The notes beneath the pieces are model-generated. The model did not search any database. It was not told the origin of the DNA and worked only from the letters and a program-made list of their open reading frames with translations. This document shows positions 22,108-34,262 of a stretch of 64,000 nucleotides of DNA, piece after piece (the first letter of the stretch is position 1; each line of letters begins with the position of its first letter). Both the position numbers and the translations under genes were made by a program. Origin of the DNA: Pantoea septica (GTDB taxonomy: Bacteria > Pseudomonadota > Gammaproteobacteria > Enterobacterales > Enterobacteriaceae); contig NZ_MLJJ01000019.1 of the NCBI RefSeq assembly GCF_002095575.1, positions 30,171 to 94,170 of the forward strand, given 5' to 3'.

Positions 22108-22141
22108 AAAAAAAAGCCCCTGCTTAAGGGGCTTTTTTTAC
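22108..22141 (-). terminator. pyrBI attenuator
   Basis: On the minus strand AAAGCCCC and GGGGCTTT pair around TTAAGCA and are followed by eight T residues, about 35 bp upstream of pyrB. It overlaps the 3' end of pyrL. This is the standard UTP-sensing attenuator layout: close coupling of ribosome and polymerase at low UTP prevents the hairpin. Confidence 0.92.
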
Positions 22142-22225
22142 GATCGGGTTAATGACGGAAAAAACAGGGGCGCCGCCTGCGTTCAGGCGTGATGTCGCAT
22201 GAATGTTTGCGCTGCGCTGTTGCAT
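22124..22225 (-). CDS. pyrL: pyrBI operon leader peptide
   Basis: A 33-codon frame starting MQQRSANIHATSRL, preceded by GGAGGAA and ending inside the attenuator hairpin. A T run within the frame (coding PVFSV) would slow RNA polymerase when UTP is scarce, letting the ribosome reach the terminator. E. coli pyrL encodes 44 residues with unrelated sequence; position and architecture, not sequence, identify it. Confidence 0.8.
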   Translation of the reverse strand: MQQRSANIHATSRLNAGGAPVFSVINPIVKKAP

Positions 22226-22249
22226 GCTTCCTCCGGAAAATTGGGGCGC

Positions 22250-22277
22250 ATTATACCCGTCCGGCGTTTTGCATCAA
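22250..22277 (-). promoter_or_regulatory. Promoter of pyrL-pyrBI
   Basis: On the minus strand TTGATG (22272-22277) and TATAAT (22250-22255) are 16 bp apart, 25 bp upstream of the pyrL ATG. A consensus -10 and correct position make this a likely sigma70 promoter. Confidence 0.75.
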
Positions 22278-22310
22278 GGGAAAACGTTTGCGGAGCGGTT
22301 GGCTGACCGG

Positions 22311-23318
22311 CTATGCCTGGCTCAGCGTCGCCACCATGACCGCTTTGATGGTGTGCATGCGGTTTTCCGCCTGGTCGAATACGATGCTGTGCTCCGATTC
22401 GAAGACCTCGTCGCTCACCTCCATGCCGCCGTGCAGGCCGTACTGCTCGGCCATTTGCCGACCCAGCGTGGTCTGATCGTCATGAAACGCCGGCAGACAG
22501 TGCAGGAACTTCACCTGCGGGTTGCCGGTCAGCTGCACCATCGCCTGATTGACCTGATAGTCGCGCAGCAGCGCGATGCGCTCTTCCCATACCGCTTTCG
22601 CCTCGCCCATCGATACCCAGACGTCGGTATAGATAAAGTCCGCGCCCTTGACGCCTGCGGCGATATCCTCGGTCAGGGTGATGCTGCCGCCGGTTTTCTG
22701 CGCCGCCTGGCGGCAGGTTTCGACCAGATCGGCTTCCGGCCAGCAGCCTTTCGGCGCGACCAGGCGCAGATCCAGACCGGTCACCGCCGCCGCTTCCAGC
22801 ATGCTGTTGCCCATGTTATTGCGGGCGTCGCCGACGTAGACCAGCGTCATCTCGCTCAGCGCCTTGCCCGGCAGATGCTCCTGCATGGTGAGCAGATCCG
22901 CCAGCAGCTGGGTAGGGTGAAACTCGGTTGTGAGGCCGTTCCACACCGGCACGCCGGCGAATTCCGCCAGCGTCTCCACCAGCGCCTGGCCGTAGCCGCG
23001 GTACTGGATGCCGTCATACATGCGGCCCAGCACGCGGGCAGTATCTTTCATCGACTCTTTGTGGCCGATCTGGCTGCCGCTCGGGCCGAGATAGGTGACA
23101 TTAGCGCCCTGATCGTATGCGGCAACTTCGAAAGAGCATCGGGTACGGGTCGAGTCTTTTTCGAAGATGAGCGCGATATTTTTGCCCTTCAGGCGCTGCG
23201 TTTCGCTACCGTTTTTTTTAGCGCGTTTTAATTCAGCGGCGAGGTCAAGCAGGGAGGTGATATCGGCCGGGCTAAAATCGAGCAGCCGAAGGAAGTGGCG
23301 TTGAAAAAGGTGACTCAT
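22311..23318 (-). CDS. argF: Ornithine carbamoyltransferase
   Basis: Makes citrulline from ornithine and carbamoyl phosphate in arginine synthesis. 335 residues with STRTRCSFE (carbamoyl phosphate), FHPTQ and the ornithine loop HCLPAFH. The start [16 protein letters not shown] is 25 bp from the ARG boxes; the longer frame upstream runs through the operator and rraB and is spurious. The position next to pyrBI matches E. coli argI; the symbol argF is used because only one copy is seen here. Confidence 0.97.
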   Translation of the reverse strand: MSHLFQRHFLRLLDFSPADITSLLDLAAELKRAKKNGSETQRLKGKNIALIFEKDSTRTRCSFEVAAYDQGANVTYLGPSGSQIGHKESMKDTARVLGRMYDGIQYRGYGQALVETLAEFAGVPVWNGLTTEFHPTQLLADLLTMQEHLPGKALSEMTLVYVGDARNNMGNSMLEAAAVTGLDLRLVAPKGCWPEADLVETCRQAAQKTGGSITLTEDIAAGVKGADFIYTDVWVSMGEAKAVWEERIALLRDYQVNQAMVQLTGNPQVKFLHCLPAFHDDQTTLGRQMAEQYGLHGGMEVSDEVFESEHSIVFDQAENRMHTIKAVMVATLSQA

Positions 23319-23343
23319 AACGGGCTCCAGTGCGTCCATTCTG

Positions 23344-23385
23344 ATTGAATGAAAATTCAATCTAAACGTATGAATATTCATTTTC
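23344..23385. promoter_or_regulatory. Tandem ARG boxes (ArgR operator) upstream of argF
   Basis: Box 1, ATTGAATGAAAATTCAAT, is a near-consensus palindrome. Box 2 is centred on TGAATATTCA about 23 bp away. Paired ARG boxes bound by the ArgR hexamer with arginine are the established control of argF/argI. Confidence 0.88.
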
Positions 23386-23481
23386 AACCCCAGCGTAAAG
23401 AAACTTTCCGTTTTGAGTAGTGGCGCGCCGGGCAGTGTGGGAAAATACTTGTTTATTGCCGAACACTGAGGGGAATTCGCC

Positions 23482-23910
23482 ATGGCATATGAAGCATTGC
23501 TGGAAGAGCAGCGTGAAGAGACACGCCTGATCATTGATGAGCTGCTGGAAGACGGCAGCGATCCGGATGCGCTCTATACCATTGAACATCATCTCTCCTG
23601 CAACAACTTCGACTCGCTGGAAAAAGCGGCCGTTGACGCGTTTAAGCTGGGTTATGAAGTGACCGAGCCGGAAGAGCTGGAGCTGGAGGACGGCACCACG
23701 GTGATGTGCGTCGATATCCTCAGCGAGTCGGCGCTGAAGCCTGAGCTGATCGACGCGCAGGTTGAGCAGCTGGTCAATCTGGTGGGCAAATACAACGTCG
23801 ACTACGACGGCTGGGGCACCTACTTCGAAGATCCCGACGCCGAAGATGAAGATGACGACGAAGATGGCGACATTATCGACGGCGACGAAGATAACGGCGT
23901 ACGCCACTGA
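23482..23910 (+). CDS. rraB: Ribonuclease E inhibitor RraB
   Basis: RraB binds the C-terminal half of RNase E and modulates degradosome composition and mRNA decay. The 142-residue acidic protein matches E. coli RraB ([35 protein letters not shown]) and ends in a strongly acidic tail of Asp/Glu. It is divergent from argF, as in E. coli, and is followed by miaE. Confidence 0.96.
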   Translation: MAYEALLEEQREETRLIIDELLEDGSDPDALYTIEHHLSCNNFDSLEKAAVDAFKLGYEVTEPEELELEDGTTVMCVDILSESALKPELIDAQVEQLVNLVGKYNVDYDGWGTYFEDPDAEDEDDDEDGDIIDGDEDNGVRH

Positions 23911-23966
23911 TTTCCCCTGGCGGAGCCGCGCGCTCCGCCTTTCCGTTTCCTGCCTTTTGAACAGAC

Positions 23967-24728
23967 ATGAACTACGCACCGCTGCTTGAGCCTATCTATC
24001 AGTTTCTACTCTGCCGCACGCCGCAAGCCTGGATTGACGAGGCGCGCAAACCGGAAAACCTGACGCTGCTGCTGACCGACCATCTGGTTTGCGAACTGAA
24101 AGCGGCGCAGACCGCCACCTGGCTGATCCGTAAGTATGTCGCCGACAAGCCGAGCGGCGAGGCGATCCTCGCCTGGCTGAAGCCCTACGAAGATTTTATT
24201 TTCCGCGAGCAGCCCGACAGCCAGTTTATTCAGGCGCATAAAAGCCTCTCTAAAAGCATCATTGTGCGTAACGAGCTGCCCTGGGCGGACGATCTGGTGG
24301 AGAAGATGGTGCTGCTGATCAAAGAGGAGCTGCACCACTTTTATCAGGTATGGGAGATTATGCAGGCGCGCGGCTTGCCCTATAAAAAGATCACCTCCAG
24401 CCGCTACGCCAAAGGGCTGCTGCGGGAGATCACTACGCACGAGCCCGATACGCTGGTGGATAAGCTGATCTGCGGCGCCTATATTGAGGCGCGCTCCTGC
24501 GAACGCTTCGCCAGCCTGGCGCCCTGGCTGGATGCGGAGCTGGAGAAGTTCTATATCTCGCTGCTGCGTTCGGAAGCGCGCCACTATCAGGACTATTTGG
24601 CCCTGGCGGCGCAGATCTCGCCGAAAGATATCGCGCCGCGCGTGCGGGCGATTGGCATTACAGAAGGGCGGTTAATCAGCGAGCCGGACGACGAGCTGCG
24701 CTTTCACAGCGGCGTACCGATGTGGTGA
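23967..24728 (+). CDS. miaE: tRNA-(ms2io6A)37 hydroxylase MiaE
   Basis: A non-haem di-iron monooxygenase that hydroxylates the isopentenyl side chain of ms2i6A37 in tRNA. Glu/His ligand motifs are visible as KEELHHF, EARSCERF and SEARHYQDY. 253 residues. MiaE is absent from E. coli K-12 as an active hydroxylase but is known from Salmonella and related genera at this position after rraB. Next comes an AT-rich stretch. Confidence 0.93.
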   Translation: MNYAPLLEPIYQFLLCRTPQAWIDEARKPENLTLLLTDHLVCELKAAQTATWLIRKYVADKPSGEAILAWLKPYEDFIFREQPDSQFIQAHKSLSKSIIVRNELPWADDLVEKMVLLIKEELHHFYQVWEIMQARGLPYKKITSSRYAKGLLREITTHEPDTLVDKLICGAYIEARSCERFASLAPWLDAELEKFYISLLRSEARHYQDYLALAAQISPKDIAPRVRAIGITEGRLISEPDDELRFHSGVPMW

Positions 24729-25461
24729 ATCTGAACAGGGCTCAGATTTAGAGTGCCGGGCCCTATTTTGATAATGAATTCACTTATCAGATTAAAAAAA
24801 AAGCCTCACGAGATTATTTTTGCGTAATGCATCACACGAATCATTTTTACGGCTGACTGAAAAGCGAAAGTTAATTATATTTTCCTTAATCAGCGCGGGG
24901 ATTTATTGATATCGTCATTTTTCTGTGGCTGGCTGATTGCATTTTTCCATGCGTATTTTCTCTCCCGACGCTGGCCTCGTTGGGATTCATAATGGAAAAG
25001 TGCACTCTTTGAAAAAAGTATTGATCGTTGTCAATTATTTAAACGAACGAGGTCACAGTCAGGCGGAGAGGCGTCAAAGATCATTTTCGTTTCTAAGTAG
25101 AGCCGCTACTGGATACGTTTCTGTGAGCGAATCTGATGCTCATCAGATAAAAGGAGCGTCTTATTATATTCCTGCTGAAAAAGCTGACTGGCGTAATCAA
25201 GAACATTAACAGCCGGATCTGTCGCAGCCAGAAATATTCTATTCATGAATAAAGTAATATCAATGTGAGTGCAGCTTAAATCATTAGCCGATTAAGTAAG
25301 GAGGTTGGATTATCAGAACTCTGCTGACTTGCACTATTTCAGATAAAAGAAATTTGCCAATGCGGCAAGTTAATCATCTTAGAAAAAGATGTGCACGAGG
25401 TGCCTGCCAGACAGAATGACTACTGAGGGAAAATTAAATACTTTTAATCAGGAGCTTGAAA
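24729..25461. other. 733-bp AT-rich stretch without a convincing gene
   Basis: Composition shifts sharply to AT-rich after miaE. A short G/C-rich inverted repeat near 24737-24764 could end miaE transcription. The only open frame of note is the weak candidate at 24949-25209. The rest probably holds the promoter of the phosphatase gene; I could not fix it. The shift suggests DNA acquired between miaE and yjgM. Confidence 0.6.
24949..25209 (+). CDS. Doubtful small hypothetical protein
   Basis: An open frame of about 86 codons starting MRIFSPDAGLVGIHNG in the AT-rich stretch. It has no clear ribosome binding site, no recognisable domain and no obvious partner. It may be a gene remnant or chance. 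Listed for completeness only. Confidence 0.15.
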   Translation: MRIFSPDAGLVGIHNGKVHSLKKVLIVVNYLNERGHSQAERRQRSFSFLSRAATGYVSVSESDAHQIKGASYYIPAEKADWRNQEH

Positions 25462-26250
25462 ATGAGAAGAGAACTTAAAACATTATTTTTGATTTTCGTT
25501 GTGCTGGCAGGCGGTATGGGCGGTGCCTGGGGGGCGGATGTCATGCTTTATGTGACGCGACATGGCAAGACGATGTTTAACACGGTTGAGCGTGCGCAGG
25601 GCTGGTCTGATACGCCGCTGACCCCGGCTGGTGTCGCGGTTGCGGAGCAGCTGGGGCGTGGTTTGCAGCCTCTCAATTTTGTCGCCGCCTGGTCCAGCGA
25701 TGCTGGCAGAGCAAGAGAGACTGCACGTCTCATCATGAAAGCATGGAAAACGCCGCTGCCGTTAAAAGAGCATAAAGGTTTACGAGAGGTCTGTTTTGGC
25801 TTATTTGAGGGCGATCTGGACAGAAATATGATGGAGGCGGCTGCACGACAGGGAGGCTATGCTTCTGAAGAGGCGCTGCTGGAGGCGTTCAGCGCCGGTA
25901 AAATTAACATGGATGGCGTGATTGATATTATCAAGGAGACAGAAGCGTCAGGGACCTCTTCACTGAAAGGCATTAAATCTTCCGGAGAAGCTGAAAGCTA
26001 CCAGCAGGTTGCCAGGCGTATGCTGGAGAGCATGACAGAAATAGCGCAAAAGGCTCAACAGCAGGGCGGTGGCAACGTACTGGTCGTCAGCCATGGTATG
26101 GCGATCTCATCATTGCTGCTGGCGCTGGGCGATAAATCACCGAATCAGTGGCTTGAGAATGCCAGCGTAACCCTGTTGCGCTACACCGATAGCGGTAAGT
26201 TTGTCGTTGAGACTGTCAACGACATGCAATACGTCAAGGCTGGATTATAG
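25462..26250 (+). CDS. Exported histidine phosphatase-family protein
   Basis: A 262-residue protein with an N-terminal signal peptide (hydrophobic [14 protein letters not shown], likely cleavage near AWGA) and a histidine phosphatase (phosphoglycerate mutase-like) domain. The phosphohistidine motif is TRHGKTMFN and the second catalytic histidine is in [10 protein letters not shown]. It should act in the periplasm on an unknown phosphomonoester. The ATG at 25462 has AGGAG 7 bases upstream; a TTG at 25456 is less likely. It sits alone in an AT-rich insertion and ends 6 bp into the convergent yjgM. Confidence 0.88.
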   Translation: MRRELKTLFLIFVVLAGGMGGAWGADVMLYVTRHGKTMFNTVERAQGWSDTPLTPAGVAVAEQLGRGLQPLNFVAAWSSDAGRARETARLIMKAWKTPLPLKEHKGLREVCFGLFEGDLDRNMMEAAARQGGYASEEALLEAFSAGKINMDGVIDIIKETEASGTSSLKGIKSSGEAESYQQVARRMLESMTEIAQKAQQQGGGNVLVVSHGMAISSLLLALGDKSPNQWLENASVTLLRYTDSGKFVVETVNDMQYVKAGL

Positions 26251-26754
26251 CCGTTTCAGCATCCGCACTTCGCAGTCGACATGGCCGGTGCAGCCCATCG
26301 CGCTGTCGATATGCTCAAAGCCTAGCGACTCATAGAGTTTAATCGCTCGCGTCAGGCTGGCGGTGGTTTCCAGATAGCAGCGACGGAAGCCGTGGCTGCG
26401 TGCATGTTCCAGCGCACGCAGCGCCAGCTCGCGCGCCAGACCCTGACCGCGAACGGCAGGCAGAAAATACATCTTTTGCAGTTCGCAGATATCGGGTGCG
26501 CTGCAGGCGAGCGGCGCAACACCACCGCCGCCAACGACCCTGCCCTGATATTCAATAATCCAGTAGGCACTCTGTTCGGCACGGTAAAGCTCAAACAGCT
26601 GGTCGAGCTGGGGATCTGAGACGGTATAGCCCTTGTCTGCCGTCAGGCCGAACTCGGCGGACACATCGCGGATCACCTGGGCAATATGCGGATTATCGGC
26701 GGCCGTAATCGGCCGCACCTGGAGGTCAGAAAGCGGGTTGGCGCTGGTCGTCAT
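26245..26754 (-). CDS. yjgM: GNAT-family acetyltransferase YjgM
   Basis: A 169-residue GCN5-like acetyltransferase matching E. coli YjgM ([36 protein letters not shown] with the acetyl-CoA loop; [24 protein letters not shown]). Two adjacent ATGs exist; the second (26754) has better spacing to GGAAG. The position between the miaE region and valS is as in E. coli. Confidence 0.9.
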   Translation of the reverse strand: MTTSANPLSDLQVRPITAADNPHIAQVIRDVSAEFGLTADKGYTVSDPQLDQLFELYRAEQSAYWIIEYQGRVVGGGGVAPLACSAPDICELQKMYFLPAVRGQGLARELALRALEHARSHGFRRCYLETTASLTRAIKLYESLGFEHIDSAMGCTGHVDCEVRMLKRL

Positions 26755-26783
26755 CATCTCTTCCGGATTTGTACGAGGTCAAT

Positions 26784-26808
26784 AAAAAAGCCGGGCAAGC
26801 CCGGCTTT
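26784..26808 (-). terminator. valS terminator
   Basis: On the minus strand GCCGGGC / GCCCGGC with a TT loop is followed by six T residues, about 30 bp after the valS stop. Confidence 0.9.
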
Positions 26809-26833
26809 ATGAATAAGCTGTCAGCTAAGACGC

Positions 26834-29689
26834 TTACAATGCCGCAATCACCGCCTGCTGTTCAATCAGTTTCGCTTTCGACTGCTCCAGCTCGGCGACG
26901 CGCTCGCGCTCTTTCGCTACCACCGCCTCCGGCGCGCGCGAGACAAAGCCTTCGTTGGCCAGCTTGACCTGGATCTTCTCGATTTCAACGTCGAGCTTGC
27001 CCAGCTCTTTCGCCAGACGATCCAGCTCTGCCGCCTTGTCTACCAGGCCCGCCATCGGGATCAGCAGCTCGGCGCCTTCGACGATTTTCGTCACGGAAAC
27101 CGGACCTTTCTCGCCCGCCGGCAGGATGGTCAGGCTCTCCAGACGCGCCAGGCGCAACAGGAAGGTGCGGTTCGCTTCCACACGGCGCAGCGCCGCAGGA
27201 GAACAGTCGCGCAGCAGCACGTCGAGCGGCTTGCTCAGGGCGATATTCATCTCGGCGCGGATATTACGCACCGCGACGATCGCCTGCTTCATCCACTCGA
27301 TATCCGCCATTGCTTCCTCATCCACTTTCGCCGCGTCGTACTGCGGGAAAGGCTGCAGCATGATGGTGTCGTCGCTGATGTTCTTCAGCACCTTCACGCG
27401 CTGCCAGATGGTCTCGGTGATAAACGGAATGATCGGATGGGCGAGGCGCAGCAGCGCTTCCAGCACCGTCACCAGCGTATTGCGCGTGCCGCGCAGCTCC
27501 GCTTCGCTGCCGTTGTTCATCACCGGCTTGGTCAGCTCCAGGTACCAGTCGCAGAACTGGTTCCAGGTGAAGTCATAAAGAATATTCGCGGCGATATCGA
27601 AACGATAGCTGTCCAGCGCCTCGCGGTACGCTTTGACCGTGTTGTTGAACTCGGCGAGGATCCAGCGATCCGCCAGCGACAGCGTCATTTCGCAGCCGTT
27701 CTGACCGCAATCCTGATCTTCGGTGTTCATCAGCACGAAGCGGCTGGCGTTCCACAGCTTGTTGCAGAAGTTGCGGTAGCCTTCAAGGCGCTTCATATCC
27801 CAGTTGATGTCGCGGCCGGTCGAGGCGAGCGCCGCCAGGGTAAAGCGCAGCGCATCGGTGCCGGACGGCTCGATGCCTTCCGGGAACTGCTTCTCGGTGC
27901 GCTTGCGGATCTTCTCCGCCAGCTGCGGCTGCATCATGTTGCCGGTACGCTTTTCCAGCAGATCTTCCAGCGAGATGCCGTCGACCATATCCAGCGGATC
28001 GATAACGTTGCCTTTGGATTTCGACATCTTCTGGCCTTCTTCGTCGCGGATCAGACCGGTCATATAGACGGTCTTGAACGGCACCTGCGGCTTGCCGTTT
28101 TCATCTTTGATGAAGTGCATGGTCAGCATGATCATGCGGGCAATCCAGAAGAAGATAATGTCGAAACCGCTCACCAGCACGCTGGTCGGGTGGAACTGGC
28201 GCAGCGCTTCGGTGTTCTCCGGCCAGCCGAGGGTCGAGAAAGTCCACAGGCCCGAGGAGAACCAGGTGTCGAGCACGTCTTCGTCCTGACGCAGCGCCAC
28301 GTCTGCGCCCAGGTTGTTTTCGCTGCGCACTTCCTCTTCGCTGCGGCCGACATAGACGTTGCCGTCGTTGTCGTACCAGGCCGGAATGCGGTGGCCCCAC
28401 CAGAGCTGGCGCGAAATACACCAGTCCTGAATGTCGCGCATCCAGGAAAAGTACATGTTTTCATACTGCTTCGGCACGAACTGGATATCGCCGTTCTCAA
28501 CCGCCTCGACCGCGACTTTCGCCAGCGGCGCGGTACGCACGTACCACTGGTCGGTCAGCATCGGCTCGATGACCACGCCGCCGCGATCGCCGTAAGGTAC
28601 GGTCAGGTCGTGCGGTTTGATCTCGTCCAGCAGGCCCAGTTCGTCCACGGCGGCGACAATCGCCTTACGCGCGGCGAAGCGCTCCATTTTCTGGAACTGC
28701 GCCGGGATCTCGTCCGAGCAGGCGTCGCTGACTTCGCCGTTGGTGTCGTACACCTGAGCGCGCTCGCGGATATCGCCGTCGAAGGTCAGGATATTGATCA
28801 TCGGCAGCTTGTGGCGACGACCGACTTCATAGTCGTTGAAGTCGTGCGCCGGCGTGATTTTCACGCAGCCGGTGCCTTTCTCCATATCCGCGTGCTCGTC
28901 GCCCACGATGGGAATGCGACGGTTCACCAGCGGCAGGATCACCTCTTTGCCGATCAGATCTTTGTAGCGCGGGTCTTCCGGGTTGACCGCCACGCCGGTA
29001 TCGCCCAGCAGGGTTTCCGGACGCGTGGTGGCGACCACCAGATAATCTTTGCCTTCGGCGGTTTTCACGCCGTCCGCCAGCGGATAGCGGATATGCCACA
29101 TCGAGCCTTTGCTCTCGCGGTTTTCCACTTCCAGATCGGAAATCGCGGTGCGCAGTTTCGGATCCCAGTTCACCAGGCGTTTGCCGCGGTAGATCAGGTT
29201 TTCTTTATGCAGGCGAACAAACACCTCTTTCACCGCGTTGGAAAGGCCGTCGTCCATGGTGAAGCGCTCGCGCTCCCAGTCCACGGAGTTGCCGAGGCGG
29301 CGCATCTGGCGGGTAATGGTGCCGCCTGATTCCGCCTTCCACTGCCAGATCTTGTCGATAAAGGCGTCGCGGCCGTAGTCCTGGCGCGTTTTGCCCTCTT
29401 CGGCGGCGATCTTACGCTCTACCACCATCTGGGTGGCGATGCCCGCATGGTCGGTGCCGACCTGCCACAGCGTGTTATTCCCCTGCATGCGCTGGTAGCG
29501 GATCATGGTGTCCATGATGGTCTGCTGGAAAGCGTGACCCATGTGCAGGCTGCCGGTGACGTTCGGCGGCGGGATCATTATGCAGAAGCTTTCCTGGCTG
29601 GTATCGCCGTTAGGCTTGAAATAGCCTTGCTCTTCCCAGTGCTCGTAAAGCGGCTGCTCGATGTCTTGCGGGTTATATGTTTTTTCCAT
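26834..29689 (-). CDS. valS: Valyl-tRNA synthetase
   Basis: Class I synthetase charging tRNA-Val, with an editing (CP1) domain. The HIGH-type motif is [15 protein letters not shown] near residue 40, and KMSKS occurs as [15 protein letters not shown]. The C-terminal anticodon-binding domain and the Val-specific coiled-coil arm (about 880-951) are complete. 951 residues, as in E. coli. holC lies just upstream. Confidence 0.99.
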   Translation of the reverse strand: MEKTYNPQDIEQPLYEHWEEQGYFKPNGDTSQESFCIMIPPPNVTGSLHMGHAFQQTIMDTMIRYQRMQGNNTLWQVGTDHAGIATQMVVERKIAAEEGKTRQDYGRDAFIDKIWQWKAESGGTITRQMRRLGNSVDWERERFTMDDGLSNAVKEVFVRLHKENLIYRGKRLVNWDPKLRTAISDLEVENRESKGSMWHIRYPLADGVKTAEGKDYLVVATTRPETLLGDTGVAVNPEDPRYKDLIGKEVILPLVNRRIPIVGDEHADMEKGTGCVKITPAHDFNDYEVGRRHKLPMINILTFDGDIRERAQVYDTNGEVSDACSDEIPAQFQKMERFAARKAIVAAVDELGLLDEIKPHDLTVPYGDRGGVVIEPMLTDQWYVRTAPLAKVAVEAVENGDIQFVPKQYENMYFSWMRDIQDWCISRQLWWGHRIPAWYDNDGNVYVGRSEEEVRSENNLGADVALRQDEDVLDTWFSSGLWTFSTLGWPENTEALRQFHPTSVLVSGFDIIFFWIARMIMLTMHFIKDENGKPQVPFKTVYMTGLIRDEEGQKMSKSKGNVIDPLDMVDGISLEDLLEKRTGNMMQPQLAEKIRKRTEKQFPEGIEPSGTDALRFTLAALASTGRDINWDMKRLEGYRNFCNKLWNASRFVLMNTEDQDCGQNGCEMTLSLADRWILAEFNNTVKAYREALDSYRFDIAANILYDFTWNQFCDWYLELTKPVMNNGSEAELRGTRNTLVTVLEALLRLAHPIIPFITETIWQRVKVLKNISDDTIMLQPFPQYDAAKVDEEAMADIEWMKQAIVAVRNIRAEMNIALSKPLDVLLRDCSPAALRRVEANRTFLLRLARLESLTILPAGEKGPVSVTKIVEGAELLIPMAGLVDKAAELDRLAKELGKLDVEIEKIQVKLANEGFVSRAPEAVVAKERERVAELEQSKAKLIEQQAVIAAL

Positions 29690-29694
29690 TTCTG

Positions 29695-30153
29695 CTATGT
29701 CGTTTGCGGCTGCGGCGGCGTGGCCGTATTCAATTGGAAACCAACGCTGCGGTACGCTTTATAGCGGTCGCGCGCCAGCTGTTTCTGAGACTCTTCGTAG
29801 GGTACGAAGTCTATCACTTCATGGAAAGCAGTAGCAAAATCTGCAAACTGCGGCAGCAGGCTGATCAGCAGATCGCGCGGCGAGCTGCCGCGACGCTGCG
29901 GCCAGGCGAGCTCGACCGGCGCGCCGTAGCGCGGACCTTCGCCCGCCAGATTGTGCGGCACGAAGGCGTTGGCCGGGCGCTGCCACAGCGCCTCGTCGAG
30001 GCGAATGGCCTGCTGTTCGTCTTCACAGGCGATCAAAATGCGTTTGCCCGCCCGCCAGCGCGTTTCCGCCAGATCGCACACCAGCGCCTCAATGGCGCTC
30101 AGCTCTTCGCTGGGCGAGTCCGTTTCCATTACGTAGAAGGTTGCGTTTTTCAT
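29695..30153 (-). CDS. holC: DNA polymerase III chi subunit
   Basis: Chi links the clamp loader to single-strand-binding protein. The 152-residue product begins [17 protein letters not shown] and has the conserved [18 protein letters not shown] and [19 protein letters not shown] segments. The frame is open further upstream to 30210, but MKNATFY is the family start. It lies 5 bp upstream of valS and downstream of pepA. Confidence 0.96.
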   Translation of the reverse strand: MKNATFYVMETDSPSEELSAIEALVCDLAETRWRAGKRILIACEDEQQAIRLDEALWQRPANAFVPHNLAGEGPRYGAPVELAWPQRRGSSPRDLLISLLPQFADFATAFHEVIDFVPYEESQKQLARDRYKAYRSVGFQLNTATPPQPQTT

Positions 30154-30254
30154 GGAAATGCCTTGTGGGTGAGAGGTGTCGATGTTACCAGCTAAGGCGC
30201 GCGGTAGCACTTCCCGATGAGATGGATATGGCGTCTGCGGTGGTATAAATCAAT

Positions 30255-30280
30255 GCGCGCCGCCTCTGAGAGCGGCGCGC
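30255..30280 (-). terminator. Hairpin downstream of pepA
   Basis: Perfect 9-bp stem GCGCGCCGC / GCGGCGCGC with an 8-base loop just after the pepA stop. It is followed on the minus strand by ATTGATTTAT, so it is a likely but not ideal terminator. Confidence 0.65.
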
Positions 30281-30288
30281 AGCGGGGC

Positions 30289-31815
<1,527 letters not shown>

Positions 31816-32058
31816 TTAAAGACAACGGCCGCGGCTGTCGCTAGAATGGTCCGCTTGATACCACAGAGGTAAAAAATTTTGTTGGTAATCAGCGTTCGAA
31901 CTACGTTTAGTGTGGCAATGCGTTAATTTTCACCACCCTGACGCGTTTGTCATACCATTTTAGCTGCGACGCAGGCCATTGATGAAGAAAAATGGCTAAT
32001 AAGCGTTGAAACTAGCGATTTTCCTGCAAAAAGACAAGTTATCACAGGCGTACTAAGC

Positions 32059-33159
32059 GTGATCATCATTAGATATCTGGTTCGGGAAACGCTCAAAAGC
32101 CAGCTGGCTATCCTTTTCATCCTGCTGCTCATCTTCTTTTGTCAGAAGTTAGTGCGGATTTTAGGGGCTGCGGTGGACGGCGAAATCCCAACAAATCTCG
32201 TTCTGACTCTGTTAGGGCTTGGCGTGCCTGAAATGGCACAACTTATTCTGCCGTTAAGCCTGTTTCTGGCGATCCTGATGACGCTGGGCAAGCTCTATAC
32301 CGACAGCGAAATCACCGTGATGCACGCCTGCGGATTAGGCAAAAGCGTGCTGGTAAAGGCGGCGATGGTGCTGATGCTGCTCACCTCCGTCGTGGCGGCG
32401 GTCAACGTTATCTGGCTCGGCCCCTGGTCCTCGCGCTATCAGGACGAGGTGACGCAAAACGCCAAAGCCAACCCTGGCGCGGCGGCGCTCGCGGCCGGAC
32501 AGTTCCAGACCTCCAGCGACGGCAGCTCGGTGCTGTTTATCGAAAACGTCAAGGGCAACCAGTTCGGCAACGTCTTCCTGGCGCAGCTGCGCGCCAAAGG
32601 CAACGCGCGGCCGTCGGTGGTGCTGGCGGACAGCGGCCATATGGAGCAGCACAAAGACGGCTCGCAGGTGGTGACGCTGGATAAAGGCACCCGCTTCGAA
32701 GGCACGGCGATGCTGCGCGACTTCCGTATCACCGACTTCACCAACTATCAGGCGCGAATCGGTTATAAAGAGGCGACGCTCGATCCGAACGACGCCGAAC
32801 AGTCCGATCTCACCACGCTGCTCAGCAACGACACGCCGGCGTTCCGCTCCGAGCTGCACTGGCGCTTTACGCTGATCTTCTCAGTGCTGGTGATGGCGCT
32901 GATGGTCGTGCCGCTCAGCGTGGTCAACCCGCGTCAGGGACGCGTGCTGTCGATGCTGCCCGCGATGCTGCTCTATCTGATCTTCTTCCTGCTGCAGAGC
33001 TCGCTGAAGTCCAATGCGGCGAAAGGGCGGCTCGATCCGGCGATCTGGATGTGGGTGGTGAATATCAGCTATCTGCTGCTGGCGGTAGCGCTTAACCTGT
33101 GGGATACGGTGCCGATGCGCCGCGTGCGCGCCCGCTTCAGCCGCGGAGGTTCCGTCTGA
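32059..33159 (+). CDS. lptF: LPS export ABC transporter permease LptF
   Basis: An inner-membrane permease of LptB2FG, which extracts lipopolysaccharide and passes it to LptC/A. N-terminal and C-terminal transmembrane bundles flank a periplasmic beta-jellyroll (about 130-260). The N-terminus MIIIRYLVRETLKSQ and VVPLSVVNPRQGRVLSMLPAM match E. coli. The start codon is GTG. It overlaps lptG by one base (TGATG). Confidence 0.98.
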   Translation: MIIIRYLVRETLKSQLAILFILLLIFFCQKLVRILGAAVDGEIPTNLVLTLLGLGVPEMAQLILPLSLFLAILMTLGKLYTDSEITVMHACGLGKSVLVKAAMVLMLLTSVVAAVNVIWLGPWSSRYQDEVTQNAKANPGAAALAAGQFQTSSDGSSVLFIENVKGNQFGNVFLAQLRAKGNARPSVVLADSGHMEQHKDGSQVVTLDKGTRFEGTAMLRDFRITDFTNYQARIGYKEATLDPNDAEQSDLTTLLSNDTPAFRSELHWRFTLIFSVLVMALMVVPLSVVNPRQGRVLSMLPAMLLYLIFFLLQSSLKSNAAKGRLDPAIWMWVVNISYLLLAVALNLWDTVPMRRVRARFSRGGSV

Positions 33160-34235
33160 TGTTTCGCGTTCTCGACCGTTATATCGGTAAAACCATTTTC
33201 AACACCATTATGCTGACGCTGTTCATGCTGGTGTCGCTTTCCGGCATCATCAAGTTCGTCGATCAGCTGCGTAAGACCGGGCAGGGCGCTTATACCGCGC
33301 TTGCCGCCGGTTACTACACGCTGCTCAGCGTGCCGAAGGATATTGAGATCTTCTTCCCTATGGCGGCGCTGCTCGGCGCGCTGCTCGGCCTGGGCACGCT
33401 GGCGCAGCGCAGCGAGCTGGTGGTGATGCAGGCGGCGGGCTTTACCCGCATGCAGGTGGCGCTGTCAGTGATGAAAACCGCTATCCCGCTGGTGCTGCTG
33501 ACCATGGCGATCGGCGAGTTTCTGGCCCCGGCAGGCGAGCAGATGGCGCGTAACTACCGCGCGACCCAGCTCTACGGCGGCGCGCTGGTGTCGACGCAGA
33601 GCGGCCTGTGGGCGAAGGACGGCAATGACTTTATCTATATTGAACGCGTGCGCGGCGATAACCAGCTCGACGGCGTCAGCATCTATAACTTCAGCGACGA
33701 CCGTCGTCTGAAGAGCGTGCGCTACGCCGCCAGCGCCACCTGGGACCAGGCGAACAAGCGCTGGAATCTGGCGCAGGTGGATGAGTCGGATCTTAACGAC
33801 GCGAAGCAGATTAGCGGCTCCCAGAGCCTGAGCGGCGAATGGAAAACCAACCTGACGCCGGACAAGCTCGGCGTGGTGGCGCTCGATCCCGATGCGCTGT
33901 CGATTCGCGGCCTCTATAACTACAGCAAGTACCTGACGCAGAGCGGCCAGGAATCGGGACGCTATCGGCTCAATATGTGGAGCAAGATTTTCCAGCCGCT
34001 GTCGGTGGCGGTGATGATGCTGATGGCGCTGTCGTTTATATTCGGGCCGCTGCGCAGCGTGTCGATGGGCGTGCGCGTGGTGACCGGCATCAGCTTCGGC
34101 TTCCTGTTCTACGTGCTGGACCAGATCTTCGGGCCGCTGAGCCTGGTGTACGGCCTGCCGCCGATAATGGGCGCGATCCTGCCCAGCGCCGCCTTCTTCG
34201 CCATTAGCCTGTTCCTGCTGGTTAAGCGGCGTTAA
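33159..34235 (+). CDS. lptG: LPS export ABC transporter permease LptG
   Basis: The second permease of the LPS extractor. 358 residues beginning MFRVLDRYIGKTIFNTI, with the same six-helix plus periplasmic domain plan as LptF and the conserved C-terminal segment GPLSLVYGLPPIMGA. The ATG overlaps the lptF stop; the longer frame from 33099 lies within lptF. lptFG form one operon. Confidence 0.98.
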   Translation: MFRVLDRYIGKTIFNTIMLTLFMLVSLSGIIKFVDQLRKTGQGAYTALAAGYYTLLSVPKDIEIFFPMAALLGALLGLGTLAQRSELVVMQAAGFTRMQVALSVMKTAIPLVLLTMAIGEFLAPAGEQMARNYRATQLYGGALVSTQSGLWAKDGNDFIYIERVRGDNQLDGVSIYNFSDDRRLKSVRYAASATWDQANKRWNLAQVDESDLNDAKQISGSQSLSGEWKTNLTPDKLGVVALDPDALSIRGLYNYSKYLTQSGQESGRYRLNMWSKIFQPLSVAVMMLMALSFIFGPLRSVSMGVRVVTGISFGFLFYVLDQIFGPLSLVYGLPPIMGAILPSAAFFAISLFLLVKRR

Positions 34236-34262
34236 GCCCGGGCAACAACCCAGAAGCAAAAA

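Noticed and set aside
27437..29329. Plus-strand open frame of 630 codons
   Set aside because: Antisense to valS, no ribosome binding site and low-complexity composition typical of a shadow frame.
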